Part shown: piece by piece, positions 1 through 8,496 of the stretch
How positions within the stretch are numbered: the stretch's first letter is position 1
Layout of the letters: each line of letters opens with the position of its first letter
DNA from: Candidatus Omnitrophota bacterium
GTDB lineage: Bacteria; Omnitrophota; Gorgyraeia; Gygaellales; Profunditerraquicolaceae
Reading direction: 5' to 3'
Assembly (NCBI GenBank): GCA_003598135.1
Contig: QZKA01000036.1
Span: 1 to 40,015 of the forward strand
Length of the DNA stretch: 40,015 nucleotides
Program-made: the position numbers and the translations under genes
The notes under the pieces: model-generated
Database searches by the model: none
Told to the model about the DNA's origin: nothing
Seen by the model: only the letters and a program-made list of their open reading frames with translations

Positions 1-868
1 GGTTCGTTACCGAAGTAAACTCCGGTGCATGTTTAAGCAGCCCAGCGATAAACTGTTTGGCTGCTTTGGATAAATGATACTTATCTTTCTTTTCAAAGAA
101 AGCGTTTGTCTTGCCTTTGAATAACGATTGGTGGGTATGCATACCGGAACCGTTAATGCCGTATACGGGCTTTGGCATGAAACTTGCGTGCAGGCCTTTT
201 GCCTGGGCAATTTCTTTTGCAACCAAGCGATAGGTCATGACATTGTCTGCCATGGAAAGGGCGTCAGAATAACGCAGGTCAATCTCGTGCTGGCTGGAAG
301 CAACCTCGTGGTGGCTGTATTCAACGATGATCCCCAAGTCTTCAAGGGCGCTGACCGTCTCATTCCGCACACTCTGCGCCACATCCAAAGGAGTCAAATC
401 AAAATAGCCCCCCTTATCAAGGATTATCGTATTCTTAGGATTATTGAAATAGAAATATTCCAGCTCTGGGCCGACATAGTAGATAAAACCCATCTTTTTT
501 GCGCGTTCGAGGTTTTTTTTGAGCACATAACGCGGGTCTCCTGCAAAAGGTTTACCATTTGGCATGTAAATATCGCAAAACATCCGTGCGACCGGCTGTT
601 CTTTGGATTCCCAGGGAAGTATCGCAAATGTTGCCGGATCAGGCCGAGCAATCATATCCGATTCTTCGATACGCGCAAAGCCTTGGATAGAAGAACCATC
701 GAAACCCATGCCGTCTTCCATTGCCCTGTGTAGTTCATCGATAGTAATGGTAAATCCTTTTAAAAATCCTAGGACATCGGTGAACCACAACCGGATATAC
801 CTTACTTTATATGCTTTCATTAATTTCATTACTTCTGATTTTGTCTTCGGTTTAGCGCGCGCGACCAT
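1..868 (-). CDS. glnA: Glutamine synthetase type I, 3' end cut by window edge
   Basis: Cytoplasmic enzyme that makes glutamine from glutamate, ammonia and ATP. The first 289 residues are visible; the usual length is about 440-470, so the C-terminal third lies beyond position 1. The translated sequence shows type I hallmarks: MGFDGSSIQGF at 54-64, a GPELEYFYF strand near 133-141, HHEVASSQHEIDL near 186-198 and the ammonia/glutamate-site NGSGMHTHQSL at 239-249. The ATG at 868 follows an AGGAGG ribosome binding site and lies inside the last codons of the aminotransferase gene (17-bp overlap), so the two are probably translationally coupled. With the upstream Lrp-type regulator this forms a nitrogen-assimilation cluster. 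Whether the adenylylation-site tyrosine exists cannot be seen here. Confidence 0.95.
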   Translation of the reverse strand, partial: MVARAKPKTKSEVMKLMKAYKVRYIRLWFTDVLGFLKGFTITIDELHRAMEDGMGFDGSSIQGFARIEESDMIARPDPATFAILPWESKEQPVARMFCDIYMPNGKPFAGDPRYVLKKNLERAKKMGFIYYVGPELEYFYFNNPKNTIILDKGGYFDLTPLDVAQSVRNETVSALEDLGIIVEYSHHEVASSQHEIDLRYSDALSMADNVMTYRLVAKEIAQAKGLHASFMPKPVYGINGSGMHTHQSLFKGKTNAFFEKKDKYHLSKAAKQFIAGLLKHAPEFTSVTN

Positions 869-2030
869 GCTTCCTCCTGTGGATGGTAAGAAAATGTTCT
901 ATCCTGCGTAACGCCTCCTTTAAATTATCTATGCTGGAAGCGTAAGATATCCTTATGTATCCTTCTCCGGGCTTACCGAAGGCAGTCCCCGGCACCACTG
1001 CAACTTTTTCTTCTTTTAGCAATCTCTGGGAAAAATCCATGGAACTTAGGCCCGTTGCTCGTATAGAAGGGAAGGCATAGAATGCCCCTTCGGGCTTGTG
1101 GCAAGTAAGGCCTAAGCGGTTTAATTCCGTTACCACAAATTCCCTTCTTCTTTTATATTCCCTCTTCATCTCTTCAACGGACTTTTTCCCGCTATGCATC
1201 GCCTCGCATGCAGCCATCTGGCTGGTAATGGAAACGCACATAATCGTGTATTGATGGATTTTAGTCATTGCCCCGATTACCTCTTTCGGGCCGCACGCAT
1301 ACCCTATGCGCCACCCTGTCATTGCATATCCCTTGGAAAACCCGTTTAAATAGACGGTGTTCGGTTTTGCGCCAGCAAGCGTAGGAAAAGGCGTATGCTC
1401 GAAATCATAGGTGAGGTCTCCGTATACCTCATCGGTAATGCAAAGCAATTTATGTTTCAGGATAACTTTCTTCAGCGCTTCCAATTCCTTCTTTGTGTAA
1501 GAAACGCCGAGAGGGTTTGAGGGATAATTCAAAATAATTGCTTTCGTATCCTTATCAATGTGTTTTTCTAAAACAGAAGGGTTAATCTTAAAATGGCACT
1601 TCTGAATATCAATATAGACAGGTATACCTCCGGCGAGCTCTACCATGGGGCCGTAAGAGACATAACAAGGCAGGGGAATCAAGACCTTATCATTCGGATT
1701 AAGAATTGCGCGGCAAGCTAGGTCCAGGCCTTCGCTCACCCCCACGGTAATCAGGATTTCTTCGTCAGGGCAATACTCAAGGCCGTACCGGTTCTTCAGG
1801 TATCGTGTGATACCTAGCCTTAGTTTATACAGCCCTTTATTAGAGGTATAGGAAGTAAAACCCTGCTCCAGCGAAAAAATACCAGCCTCTCGTATCTGCC
1901 AAGGGGTGACAAAATCAGGCTCTCCCACGCCAAGGGAAATAACATCCTTCATCCCGAGCACCAGATCAAAAAACACCCGGATACCCGAAGGCTGCATCTC
2001 TTCTACTTTTTTTGAAACCACGTTCTTCAT
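852..2030 (-). CDS. PLP-dependent class I/II aminotransferase
   Basis: Fold-type I aminotransferase of the aspartate/aromatic (AspC/PatA-like) group; 392 residues, the normal length. Visible motifs are NYPSNPLG (substrate/PLP asparagine region, near 168-175), DEVYGD (PLP-ring aspartate near 200), SKGYAMTGWRIGYA with the Schiff-base lysine near residue 233, and YIRISYA with the carboxylate-binding arginine near 360. I chose ATG 2030. The longer reading from a TTG at 2045 adds only residues encoded by the hexamer repeat array. The gene follows the Lrp regulator by 32 bp and overlaps glnA. The exact substrate (aspartate, alanine, aromatic or other) cannot be told from sequence. Pairing with Lrp and glutamine synthetase suggests amino-acid/nitrogen metabolism. 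Confidence 0.9.
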   Translation of the reverse strand: MKNVVSKKVEEMQPSGIRVFFDLVLGMKDVISLGVGEPDFVTPWQIREAGIFSLEQGFTSYTSNKGLYKLRLGITRYLKNRYGLEYCPDEEILITVGVSEGLDLACRAILNPNDKVLIPLPCYVSYGPMVELAGGIPVYIDIQKCHFKINPSVLEKHIDKDTKAIILNYPSNPLGVSYTKKELEALKKVILKHKLLCITDEVYGDLTYDFEHTPFPTLAGAKPNTVYLNGFSKGYAMTGWRIGYACGPKEVIGAMTKIHQYTIMCVSITSQMAACEAMHSGKKSVEEMKREYKRRREFVVTELNRLGLTCHKPEGAFYAFPSIRATGLSSMDFSQRLLKEEKVAVVPGTAFGKPGEGYIRISYASSIDNLKEALRRIEHFLTIHRRKHGRAR

Positions 2031-2033
2031 ATA

Positions 2034-2060
2034 CCTTAACCTCAACCTTAGCCTTAACCT
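2034..2060. repeat. Degenerate CCTTAA hexamer array (locus 1)
   Basis: Four and a half hexamers in a row on the plus strand: CCTTAA, CCTCAA, CCTTAG, CCTTAA, CCT. The array fills the gap between the Lrp gene and the aminotransferase ATG. On the coding (minus) strand it reads as GAGG/AAGG-rich sequence just before the start codon, so it may double as a ribosome binding site. Related arrays are at 2670, 7063 and 14863. Confidence 0.85.
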
Positions 2061-2062
2061 TT

Positions 2063-2548
2063 TTAATATGATATTGCTATTCTCTTATTCTCTTCCTTAT
2101 GCTTAAGAATAACTCCGTCTTCTTTGTATTTCTTCAGTAAAAAGTGGGTTGCTGTACCCCTGACGTTCTCAAGTGGAGCCAGTTTTTCTGCAACAAAGCG
2201 CGCAACGGTATTTAAATCTTTCCCCTCCACAATTAAAAGGAGGTCATACGTACCAGACACAAGATAGCAACTCGACACTTCCGGAAAAGAATATATCCGC
2301 TCGGCAATCTTGTCAAATCCCAAATCTTTCTGTGGGATAATATTGACTTCTATTAACGCACGGACCCGCGCCTCCGAATCCCTGGCCAACTCCTTGTTGA
2401 TGACTGCTTTATACTTCAAAATGATTCCTGCTTTCTTATATTTTTCGATAGCCTTACGCACATCCTGCGGTTTCTTTCTTGTCATCTTGGCAATATCTTC
2501 GATGCGTGCCCTGCCGTCTTTTTCCAGAATTTCGAGTATCTCGTCCAT
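2063..2548 (-). CDS. Lrp/AsnC family transcriptional regulator
   Basis: 161 residues, typical for the family. An N-terminal winged helix-turn-helix (about residues 3-48, ending in GIILKYKAVIN) precedes a RAM/ACT-like effector domain (about 60-145) with strands such as EVSSCYLVSGTYDLLLIVEG. Family members sense amino acids and control amino-acid metabolism genes. The ATG at 2548 has a clear GGAGG seven bases upstream. The gene lies directly upstream of, and in line with, the aminotransferase and glnA, so a local regulatory role is likely but not shown. The lysine-rich C-terminal tail is unremarkable. Confidence 0.92.
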   Translation of the reverse strand: MDEILEILEKDGRARIEDIAKMTRKKPQDVRKAIEKYKKAGIILKYKAVINKELARDSEARVRALIEVNIIPQKDLGFDKIAERIYSFPEVSSCYLVSGTYDLLLIVEGKDLNTVARFVAEKLAPLENVRGTATHFLLKKYKEDGVILKHKEENKRIAISY

Positions 2549-2576
2549 TTTCCCTCCTTATTATCTAGTGCGTACG

Positions 2577-2652
2577 GAGTATTGGGTTTTGTATGCGTTG
2601 GGCGCACAGCGTTTCGCGTTATGCGTTTACGCAATACGCATGACGCAGAACA
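2577..2652. other. GCGT/ACGC-rich imperfect palindrome upstream of lrp
   Basis: Non-coding stretch between nadE and the Lrp gene, with many GCGT and ACGC words. Its core at about 2617-2640 is an imperfect inverted repeat (GCGTTATGCGTT against TACGCAATACGC, 9 of 12 positions pairing). It also holds single copies of the heptamer words GTATTGN and GCGTACGG that form arrays elsewhere in the window. I see no convincing promoter here. Function unknown. Confidence 0.5.
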
Positions 2653-2669
2653 CTCTAGCTTCTCTTTGA

Positions 2670-2699
2670 CCTTAACCTAAGCCTTAACCTCGACCTTAT
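2670..2699. repeat. Degenerate CCTTAA hexamer array (locus 2)
   Basis: Five consecutive hexamers on the plus strand: CCTTAA, CCTAAG, CCTTAA, CCTCGA, CCTTAT. It lies 10 bp past the nadE stop codon. With locus 1 it flanks the Lrp gene in the same orientation. Confidence 0.85.
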
Positions 2700-2709
2700 A
2701 TCTCTTTTA

Positions 2710-3435
2710 CTATATGTAACAAACCCTCGGTCCTTGCCGTTTATGCACAGACCGCTTCATCATCTCTTTTGCCTTGCGTAGCTTTGCCGAGGACACAATC
2801 GGCCTCGCCTTCCTTGCCTCGCCCTGCAGTATCGCATCAAGCTCAAAGTAGGTAATCCCCATTTCGCCTTCATCGGTCTGGCCCTGCCAAAGCCCCGCAG
2901 TAGGCGGCTTATCAATTATATGCTGCGGAATCCCCAATTCATAGGCCAGACGCACTACTTGTTTTTTTAGTAAATCTCCCAGGGGCAATATATCGCTTGC
3001 CCCGTCACCGAATTTGGTAAAATAACCTATTGCGAGCTCCGATTTATTGCCTGTCCCACAGACAAGGTAGTTATATTTGTTGGCAAAATAATACAATACT
3101 GCCATCCTTAAGCGCGGTTTAAGATTAGCCCTGGCTAACCGGCTGCCCGAAGGAAGGATCTTTAATAAGCCCCGGTAGATGCCAGAAAGATCGGTTTCCT
3201 GCGTACGCAGACCCAGTGCCTTTGCAACAACCCTTGCGTCTTTTCTATCCTGCAGCTGGCTCTCGCAAGGCAGGATAAGCGTTAACAGGTTTTTTCCACC
3301 AACTGCTTCCTTAGCCAAAGCAACAACAACGCTAGAATCGACGCCGCCACTTAACCCCAGCACAATGCCCTTGGCACCTGCATCTTTAATCTGCTGCTTT
3401 AACCATCCGACAATCTTTTGTCTCAAGCCAGACAT
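2710..3435 (-). CDS. nadE: NH3-dependent NAD+ synthetase
   Basis: Converts nicotinate adenine dinucleotide to NAD using ATP and ammonia, the last step of NAD synthesis. The PPi-loop motif SGGVDSS of N-type ATP pyrophosphatases is at residues 29-35. The segment CGTGNKSELAIGYFTKFGDGA and the later DKPPTAGLWQGQTDE are typical of the family. At 241 residues there is no room for a glutaminase domain, so free ammonia (or a separate amidotransferase) must be the nitrogen donor. The gene has its own consensus-like promoter 26 bp upstream and no close partner downstream, so it is probably monocistronic. Confidence 0.95.
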   Translation of the reverse strand: MSGLRQKIVGWLKQQIKDAGAKGIVLGLSGGVDSSVVVALAKEAVGGKNLLTLILPCESQLQDRKDARVVAKALGLRTQETDLSGIYRGLLKILPSGSRLARANLKPRLRMAVLYYFANKYNYLVCGTGNKSELAIGYFTKFGDGASDILPLGDLLKKQVVRLAYELGIPQHIIDKPPTAGLWQGQTDEGEMGITYFELDAILQGEARKARPIVSSAKLRKAKEMMKRSVHKRQGPRVCYI

Positions 3436-3460
3436 ACGCCTCTCTTTTGTTCAACTTAGA

Positions 3461-3489
3461 ATTATATAACAGGAAAATAAGTGGGTCAA
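3461..3489 (-). promoter_or_regulatory. Sigma-70 type promoter of nadE
   Basis: On the minus strand TTGACC (3484-3489), a 17-bp spacer and a perfect TATAAT (3461-3466) stand about 26 bp before the nadE ATG. An 8-bp inverted repeat, TAAGTGGG at 3478-3485 and CCCACTTA at 3517-3524, overlaps the -35 box and could be an operator. Confidence 0.75.
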
Positions 3490-3538
3490 TTATAAGTTAC
3501 CTTTCCCCCCCCTGCGCCCACTTAGCATAAATCTGCCT

Positions 3539-4207
3539 TTATTTCGATTTTATGGCAAGGATCTTAATGAAATCGGCAGCGTCTTCTATCTTGTCCGTCA
3601 CTCCCTCAAGGTATTCTGCCAACTGATATGTCAAAAGGAGGCTGGTAGGTTCAAGTTTTGCATGTATGATTGATTGAATCAACAGCCTCTTCTGGTCATC
3701 TGCCTGGTGCTCAATACTATCCACTTCCTCGCAATCCTTAAGCGCCTGTATTAAATCGTTCTTGGCGATGGAATCAATGGCTTCTTTAAGCTTTGTGATT
3801 GAGGTTACGATTAAATCGGTAGCGATGGTAATATTCTTTAAAATATTTTCCGGCAATTTCTGCTCAATGAAACCAAGAATACGCGCGGAGCCATTTGTCC
3901 AATCCGCGATCTTATCCAGGGTTTTGACAAAATGCATAAGGTCCTCCCTGTCTGGTGGAAGGAGAAGCCCATCAGAGAGCTCGCTTACCATTTTTGACCT
4001 CAGCACATCTGCCTGGTGCTCGCTAATGCCGACGTTTTCGATGCCTACCGCTTTCGCTGCTGTATCGCCCTTAATAAAAGCATTGACGGCATCGGCGAAG
4101 TACTTCACGGTCTTGTAGGTTTCTTCAACGTGTTTCTGGGCGTCTTTTAAAATCGACAGTTCTTCTGCCATCCCGAGCCATCCCAAGATATTTCTAATCT
4201 CTTTCAT
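3539..4207 (-). CDS. DUF47 / PhoU-like phosphate transport accessory protein
   Basis: 222-residue all-helical protein of the PhoU-like DUF47 (TIGR00153) family, which is routinely encoded next to PiT transporters and thought to modulate them. Helix-rich heptads and conserved acidic clusters such as DREDLMHFVKTLDKIADWTN and CEEVDSIEHQADDQKR fit the metal-binding E/DxxxD pattern of PhoU proteins. It starts at ATG 4207 behind a strong AAGGAGG site, 13 bp after the pit stop codon, so it is the last gene of the mnmG-pit-DUF47 unit. No membrane segments are seen. Confidence 0.88.
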   Translation of the reverse strand: MKEIRNILGWLGMAEELSILKDAQKHVEETYKTVKYFADAVNAFIKGDTAAKAVGIENVGISEHQADVLRSKMVSELSDGLLLPPDREDLMHFVKTLDKIADWTNGSARILGFIEQKLPENILKNITIATDLIVTSITKLKEAIDSIAKNDLIQALKDCEEVDSIEHQADDQKRLLIQSIIHAKLEPTSLLLTYQLAEYLEGVTDKIEDAADFIKILAIKSK

Positions 4208-4220
4208 GCCTGCCTCCTTG

Positions 4221-5198
4221 CTAAAGTTTTACCGCGAATCGTAATGTACGTAATACCAAAAAGCTGATTATTCCGGAAATAAACGGCGTTGCCAACCAAC
4301 ACAACACTATTTCGCGCAGAATGCGTAAATTCACTACCCGCACGCCCTTTACCAACCCCACGCCAAAGATAGCACCCACTATCGAATGACTGGTGGAAAC
4401 CGGGATGCCAAATAGCGTGTAGATATGCACATTGATGGCGCTGGCTAACTGCGCAGAAAAAGCCATAAGCGGCAGAAGGTGTGTTATTTCAGAGCCGATC
4501 GTCTCAATCACCTTATACCCCCACGTCACAATGCCAAGGACTATCGCTGCCCCGCCTATGAGAACGCTTATTGTGGGCGAAAAAATATTTGCCCCGGAGA
4601 TCACCCCTACGGCATTCGCAACATCATTGGCGCCCCACGAAAATGCAACATAACACCCGCTTAGAATGATAAGAATCGACATAATCAATTTAATATAACG
4701 CCGGGGTATTATTCTATAGAAAATACTCTTGAATACTTTATAAAATATATATCCCAGAATTGCCGCGCCTAAGGGAGTAAATATCCAGCACATGAATATA
4801 TCCAAAAGGACCTTCCATCGTACCGGAGCCCCTATTGCTAAGCCTGCGCCTGCAACCGCCCCTACAATAGAATGGCTTGTCGAAATGGGCATCTTCCAAT
4901 AGGTAGCCAGGACTACCCAGGCGCACGCGGCAAAACTTGCTACCAACGCTATATACACTGCCGTTGTTCTTTCTAGGCTATCAAGCGGAACAATGCCCTT
5001 GCCGATCGTCTTGGCAACATGTGCGCCTTGTAACAAAGCTCCCAAAAACCCGAAAATAACAATCAGGATAATGGCCTGCCGTAATGTTAAAACCCGCGAG
5101 CCAACTGCAGTACCCATGGAATTAGCGGCATCATTGGCGCCGATAGACCAACCTACCCCAACAGCCATGATTACCGTAAAACCAATAAGGAGTATCAT
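4221..5198 (-). CDS. PiT family inorganic phosphate permease
   Basis: Integral membrane cation/phosphate symporter, 325 residues. The two inverted-topology signature repeats of the PiT family are present: GANDAANSMGTAVGSR near the N-terminus and WGANDVANAVGVISG in the middle. Two copies of PxSTSHSIVGA also occur, at about residues 105 and 265. About ten hydrophobic segments can be seen. The start ATG shares one base with the mnmG stop (TAATG), indicating translational coupling. The DUF47 gene follows by 13 bp. The ion that drives transport (H+ or Na+) cannot be told. Confidence 0.95.
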   Translation of the reverse strand: MILLIGFTVIMAVGVGWSIGANDAANSMGTAVGSRVLTLRQAIILIVIFGFLGALLQGAHVAKTIGKGIVPLDSLERTTAVYIALVASFAACAWVVLATYWKMPISTSHSIVGAVAGAGLAIGAPVRWKVLLDIFMCWIFTPLGAAILGYIFYKVFKSIFYRIIPRRYIKLIMSILIILSGCYVAFSWGANDVANAVGVISGANIFSPTISVLIGGAAIVLGIVTWGYKVIETIGSEITHLLPLMAFSAQLASAINVHIYTLFGIPVSTSHSIVGAIFGVGLVKGVRVVNLRILREIVLCWLATPFISGIISFLVLRTLRFAVKL

Positions 5199-7057
5199 TA
5201 GTTACTATCCTTTTTCTTCAGATATATAAGCAGTATGGAAATCGCTGCCGGGGTTATACCGGAGATGCGCGATGCCTGGCCTAAGGTAAGGGGTTTACAC
5301 TTTTTTAGCTTTTCCTTAATTTCCCGCGAAAGGCTCGGGATCGCCCCATACTCAAAATCTAATGGGAGTTTTATCCGCTCCAAGTGCTTGAATCTTTCTA
5401 TTTCGCTCAGTTGCCGCTTAATAAATCCAGCATATTTTACCTCAATTTCAACCTGTTGCAAAGCTAAATCAGGGATATCAATTGCCAGGCCCATATCTCT
5501 AAAGGCCTCCAAAGTTATCTCAGGACGCTTCAGGAGTTCTTCCAAGGTAACAGCCTTTTTTATTTCAGTACTCTGCAATTTGCTTAGAATCATGTTGATC
5601 TCATTCGAAGGCTTAAGCCGGATGCGCTTTAACCGCAAAATCCCTTCGTTGATAGCCTGATTTTTTTCCTGGGAGTACCGATACGTCTGTGCATCGACAA
5701 GTCCAAGTTCGTAACCGATCTTTCGTAAACGAAGATCGGCGTTGTCTTCCCGCAAAAGAAGGCGATATTCGACTCGCGAAGTAAACATGCGATACGGCTC
5801 ATTAGTCCCTTTAGTAGTTAAATCATCGATTAAAACGCCCGTATAACTTGACGAGCGGTCAAGAATAAGCTGCTCTTTCTTCTTTGCCCTCAGGGCTGCA
5901 TTGATGCCGGCAATAAGCCCTTGGGCAGCTGCTTCCTCATAACCCGTAGTGCCATTAATCTGCCCGGCAAGATACAAATTCCTGACGCGCTTTGTTTCCA
6001 GCGTCGGATAAAGCTGTGTGGGTTCAACCACTGTGTGCTCGATTCCGTATCCGAAACGGGCTACCTCGACGCTTTCTAAGCCTTCAATCGAACGTAAAAA
6101 CTCAAGTTGCACGTCTTCGGGAAGGCTTGTTGACAATCCATTGGGATATATCTCCTGACTCTCGTGGCCTTGGGGTTCGAGAAAAATCTGATGCCTCTGC
6201 CGGTCGCTAAACTTTACAATCTTATCTTCAAGGGACGGACAATACCTCACTCCCGTAGCTTTGATTATACCGGTATACAGGGGCGACCGGTCAAGATTAT
6301 CGAGGATGATACGGTGGGTCCCCTGATTGGTATGGGTAATGTAGCAGGGGACCTGCGGATGGGTAATTGTATTTGTAGAAAAAGAAAAAGGGCGTGCGAC
6401 CTTATCCCCGTATTGCGCTGTTGTCTTTGAAAAATCGATTGTCTGTTTGTATAGCCGAGGGCAGGTGCCTGTCTTAAACCTCAACAGATTAAATCCGAGG
6501 GCCTTTAGCGCCTCGGTTAAGCCTATGCTTGGCGGTTCATTAATCCTTCCCCCCGGAGAATGGGTAAGTCCTACGTGCAGCAAACCGTCAAGAAATGTCC
6601 CCGGGCAAAGCACCACGCAAGAAGAAACAATTTCCCTGTGTTCATCAGCAATAAGACCGTAGATGCTGCCCTGTTCCACCAGGAGTTTCTTGGCTTCTCC
6701 TTCTTGCACAAAAAGGTTTTCTTGGGCATTAACGATGCGGCGCATATATTCTTTGTACGCAGACATGTCTATCTGCGCACGCGAGGATTGCACTGCAGGG
6801 CCTTTAGAGGCATTCAGCACCCTGAATTGGATACCACAGGTATCCGCTGCTTTTGCCATTTCTCCGCCCAAGGCATCGATCTCCTTTACTAGCTGGCCTT
6901 TTCCCACCCCGCCTATGGCAGGGTTACAACTCATAAGCCCGATAGCGTCTTTGCGCATAGTAAGCAAAAGCGTCTTGCAACCCATGCGCGCGCAAGCCAG
7001 AGCCGCTTCAATGCCTGCGTGCCCTGCACCGACAACTATTATATCGTAATCAATCAT
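5198..7057 (-). CDS. mnmG: tRNA uridine-5-carboxymethylaminomethyl modification enzyme MnmG
   Basis: FAD-dependent subunit of the MnmE-MnmG complex that modifies wobble uridine 34 of tRNAs. 619 residues, the usual length. The N-terminal FAD dinucleotide-binding motif VGAGHAGIEAA is at about 9-19, CNPAIGGVGKGQLVKEIDALGG at about 44-65, and the family signature LRFKTGTCPRL and YCPSLEDKIVKF further on. A C-terminal helical region ending in ASRISGITPAAISILL contacts MnmE/tRNA in known homologues. A perfect TATAAT on the minus strand at 7147-7152, with only a weak -35, may give its promoter. The hexamer array at 7063 lies in its leader. No mnmE is present in the window. Confidence 0.96.
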   Translation of the reverse strand: MIDYDIIVVGAGHAGIEAALACARMGCKTLLLTMRKDAIGLMSCNPAIGGVGKGQLVKEIDALGGEMAKAADTCGIQFRVLNASKGPAVQSSRAQIDMSAYKEYMRRIVNAQENLFVQEGEAKKLLVEQGSIYGLIADEHREIVSSCVVLCPGTFLDGLLHVGLTHSPGGRINEPPSIGLTEALKALGFNLLRFKTGTCPRLYKQTIDFSKTTAQYGDKVARPFSFSTNTITHPQVPCYITHTNQGTHRIILDNLDRSPLYTGIIKATGVRYCPSLEDKIVKFSDRQRHQIFLEPQGHESQEIYPNGLSTSLPEDVQLEFLRSIEGLESVEVARFGYGIEHTVVEPTQLYPTLETKRVRNLYLAGQINGTTGYEEAAAQGLIAGINAALRAKKKEQLILDRSSSYTGVLIDDLTTKGTNEPYRMFTSRVEYRLLLREDNADLRLRKIGYELGLVDAQTYRYSQEKNQAINEGILRLKRIRLKPSNEINMILSKLQSTEIKKAVTLEELLKRPEITLEAFRDMGLAIDIPDLALQQVEIEVKYAGFIKRQLSEIERFKHLERIKLPLDFEYGAIPSLSREIKEKLKKCKPLTLGQASRISGITPAAISILLIYLKKKDSN

Positions 7058-7062
7058 AGTAA

Positions 7063-7125
7063 AAGGTTGAGGTTAAGACCAAGGTCAAGGCAATTCGTCC
7101 TTAACCTAAACCTTAGCCTAAGCCT
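7063..7125. repeat. Hexamer array in inverted arrangement (locus 3)
   Basis: The left part (7063-7090) is G-rich on the plus strand with units such as AAGGTT, GAGGTT, AAGGTC. After eight unrelated bases the right part (7099-7125) is C-rich: CCTTAA, CCTAAA, CCTTAG, CCTAAG, CCT. The two halves can pair imperfectly. It sits between apgM and mnmG, within the mnmG leader. Confidence 0.8.
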
Positions 7126-7152
7126 GTATGTAGTTTGAGTTGTTATATTATA

Positions 7153-8436
7153 CTATGCTTTTGCGGATTCAACCAGGAGGGGCATAATATCCATGCCTTT
7201 AATAGCACCGAGAGAGCCTAATTTTGCCGCACGCTCTGAAAATCCCAAAGAGCCATCGGTTTTTATGGAACCACCGCAGATAAGCAAGGGGACAGGGTCT
7301 GCGGAATGGGCCTTTATTGCGCACACGGTCGAATGGTCAGCAGTAACTGCAATAATAGTATTGGCAATATCCAGCGATGGCAAAAGATTGGAAAAAAAGA
7401 ATTTGTCGATAGCCTCAATAATTTCTTTCTTGAGCTCGTAATTCCCGTCGTGTGCAGGCTCATCCGGCCCTTTGATATGCACATAAATACCGCCGTACTG
7501 CTGTATCGAATCCAGGGCGATCTTTGCCCAGATAGGATAATCTACATCCAGGTGGCCGCTTGAAAGAGGCACATCAATGATATCCATACCCGTAAGAAGC
7601 GCAATGCCTTTTTCTACAGGCATCTGCACGAAAGAGCCGAACTTAAGAGCATAGAGGCTTTGTATGGGAGGAAATTTCGGAAGGTGATCACCCGCATCTC
7701 GGGAAAGAATGATATTCGCCGGCAACTTCTTATCGGCGATGCGCTTTTTGTTAAGAAGCGATTCCGTCAATACGCGGTGCGACTTCTCAGTGAATTCATT
7801 GAGAGCAGCTGCGGCTTCCAGGGCTTCGGAGGAATTCTCGTATCCGGGCATAGGCAAAGCCTCTGCCACAGTGTTCTCGAATTTTTCCTTTGCTACGCCA
7901 AATACCCCTTCACGGTCATACGCAGGGTCAGTATTGGTAATCCAACCTGACAATTTTGAACGCATCCCCTTTATTACGAGCACCCCCCGGTGGCCAATAG
8001 TATTCTTAAACTCAAACGTCGCAGAAGAAAGATTGACTTTTGTATTTATTTCCTTGGCTAATGCGGTTGCCTCTTCGGTGTTTAAGTTCCTTCCGACGCG
8101 GCGGTCCTTGATGGTCTTCCCGTCGCTATCCACGGTAGCGAAATTCACCCGTAGAGCTAAATTTCCGTCTTCTATACGCAAACCTTCTGCAAATGACTCC
8201 AGCGGGCCGCGGCCGGTGTAGTATTTATGCGCATCATATCCTAAAAGGCTTATTACCGCGATGTCGGATTCCGGGGCAATGTCTTTTTCGACAGGATACA
8301 CAAGGCCGGTTCTTCCCCGCTGGGCAAGCCGGTCCATATGCACGGTAATTGCCGCTTCGAGCGGGGTTTTACCACCCAACTCTTTGATCGGTAAATCCCC
8401 TAATCCATCTAGTACTATATAAAGTATCTTCTTCAT
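7153..8436 (-). CDS. apgM: Cofactor-independent phosphoglycerate mutase, archaeal (ApgM) type
   Basis: Interconverts 3- and 2-phosphoglycerate in glycolysis/gluconeogenesis with metal ions and no bisphosphoglycerate cofactor. The 427-residue length and the start MKKILYIVLDGLGDLP with the following GGKTPLEAA are typical of the archaeal ApgM branch of the alkaline-phosphatase superfamily, not of 510-residue bacterial GpmI. The metal-binding aspartate is in VLDG (residue 10 region), the nucleophile serine in PESDIAVISLLGYD (near 55-68), and late metal ligands in HIKGPDEPAHDG and VTADHST. It lies 60 bp behind nrdJ on the same strand and may be co-transcribed. Enolase, the next glycolytic enzyme, is encoded at 24309. 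Confidence 0.93.
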   Translation of the reverse strand: MKKILYIVLDGLGDLPIKELGGKTPLEAAITVHMDRLAQRGRTGLVYPVEKDIAPESDIAVISLLGYDAHKYYTGRGPLESFAEGLRIEDGNLALRVNFATVDSDGKTIKDRRVGRNLNTEEATALAKEINTKVNLSSATFEFKNTIGHRGVLVIKGMRSKLSGWITNTDPAYDREGVFGVAKEKFENTVAEALPMPGYENSSEALEAAAALNEFTEKSHRVLTESLLNKKRIADKKLPANIILSRDAGDHLPKFPPIQSLYALKFGSFVQMPVEKGIALLTGMDIIDVPLSSGHLDVDYPIWAKIALDSIQQYGGIYVHIKGPDEPAHDGNYELKKEIIEAIDKFFFSNLLPSLDIANTIIAVTADHSTVCAIKAHSADPVPLLICGGSIKTDGSLGFSERAAKLGSLGAIKGMDIMPLLVESAKA

Positions 8437-8496
8437 TCTTTTCTATAACGAACCTTATGACCTAAACGCCTGCCGTCAGGTAAGAATTCAAACGTA

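Noticed and set aside
128-911. Plus-strand ORFs over glnA (128-733 and 603-911)
   Set aside because: They are antisense shadows of a clear glutamine synthetase reading on the minus strand.
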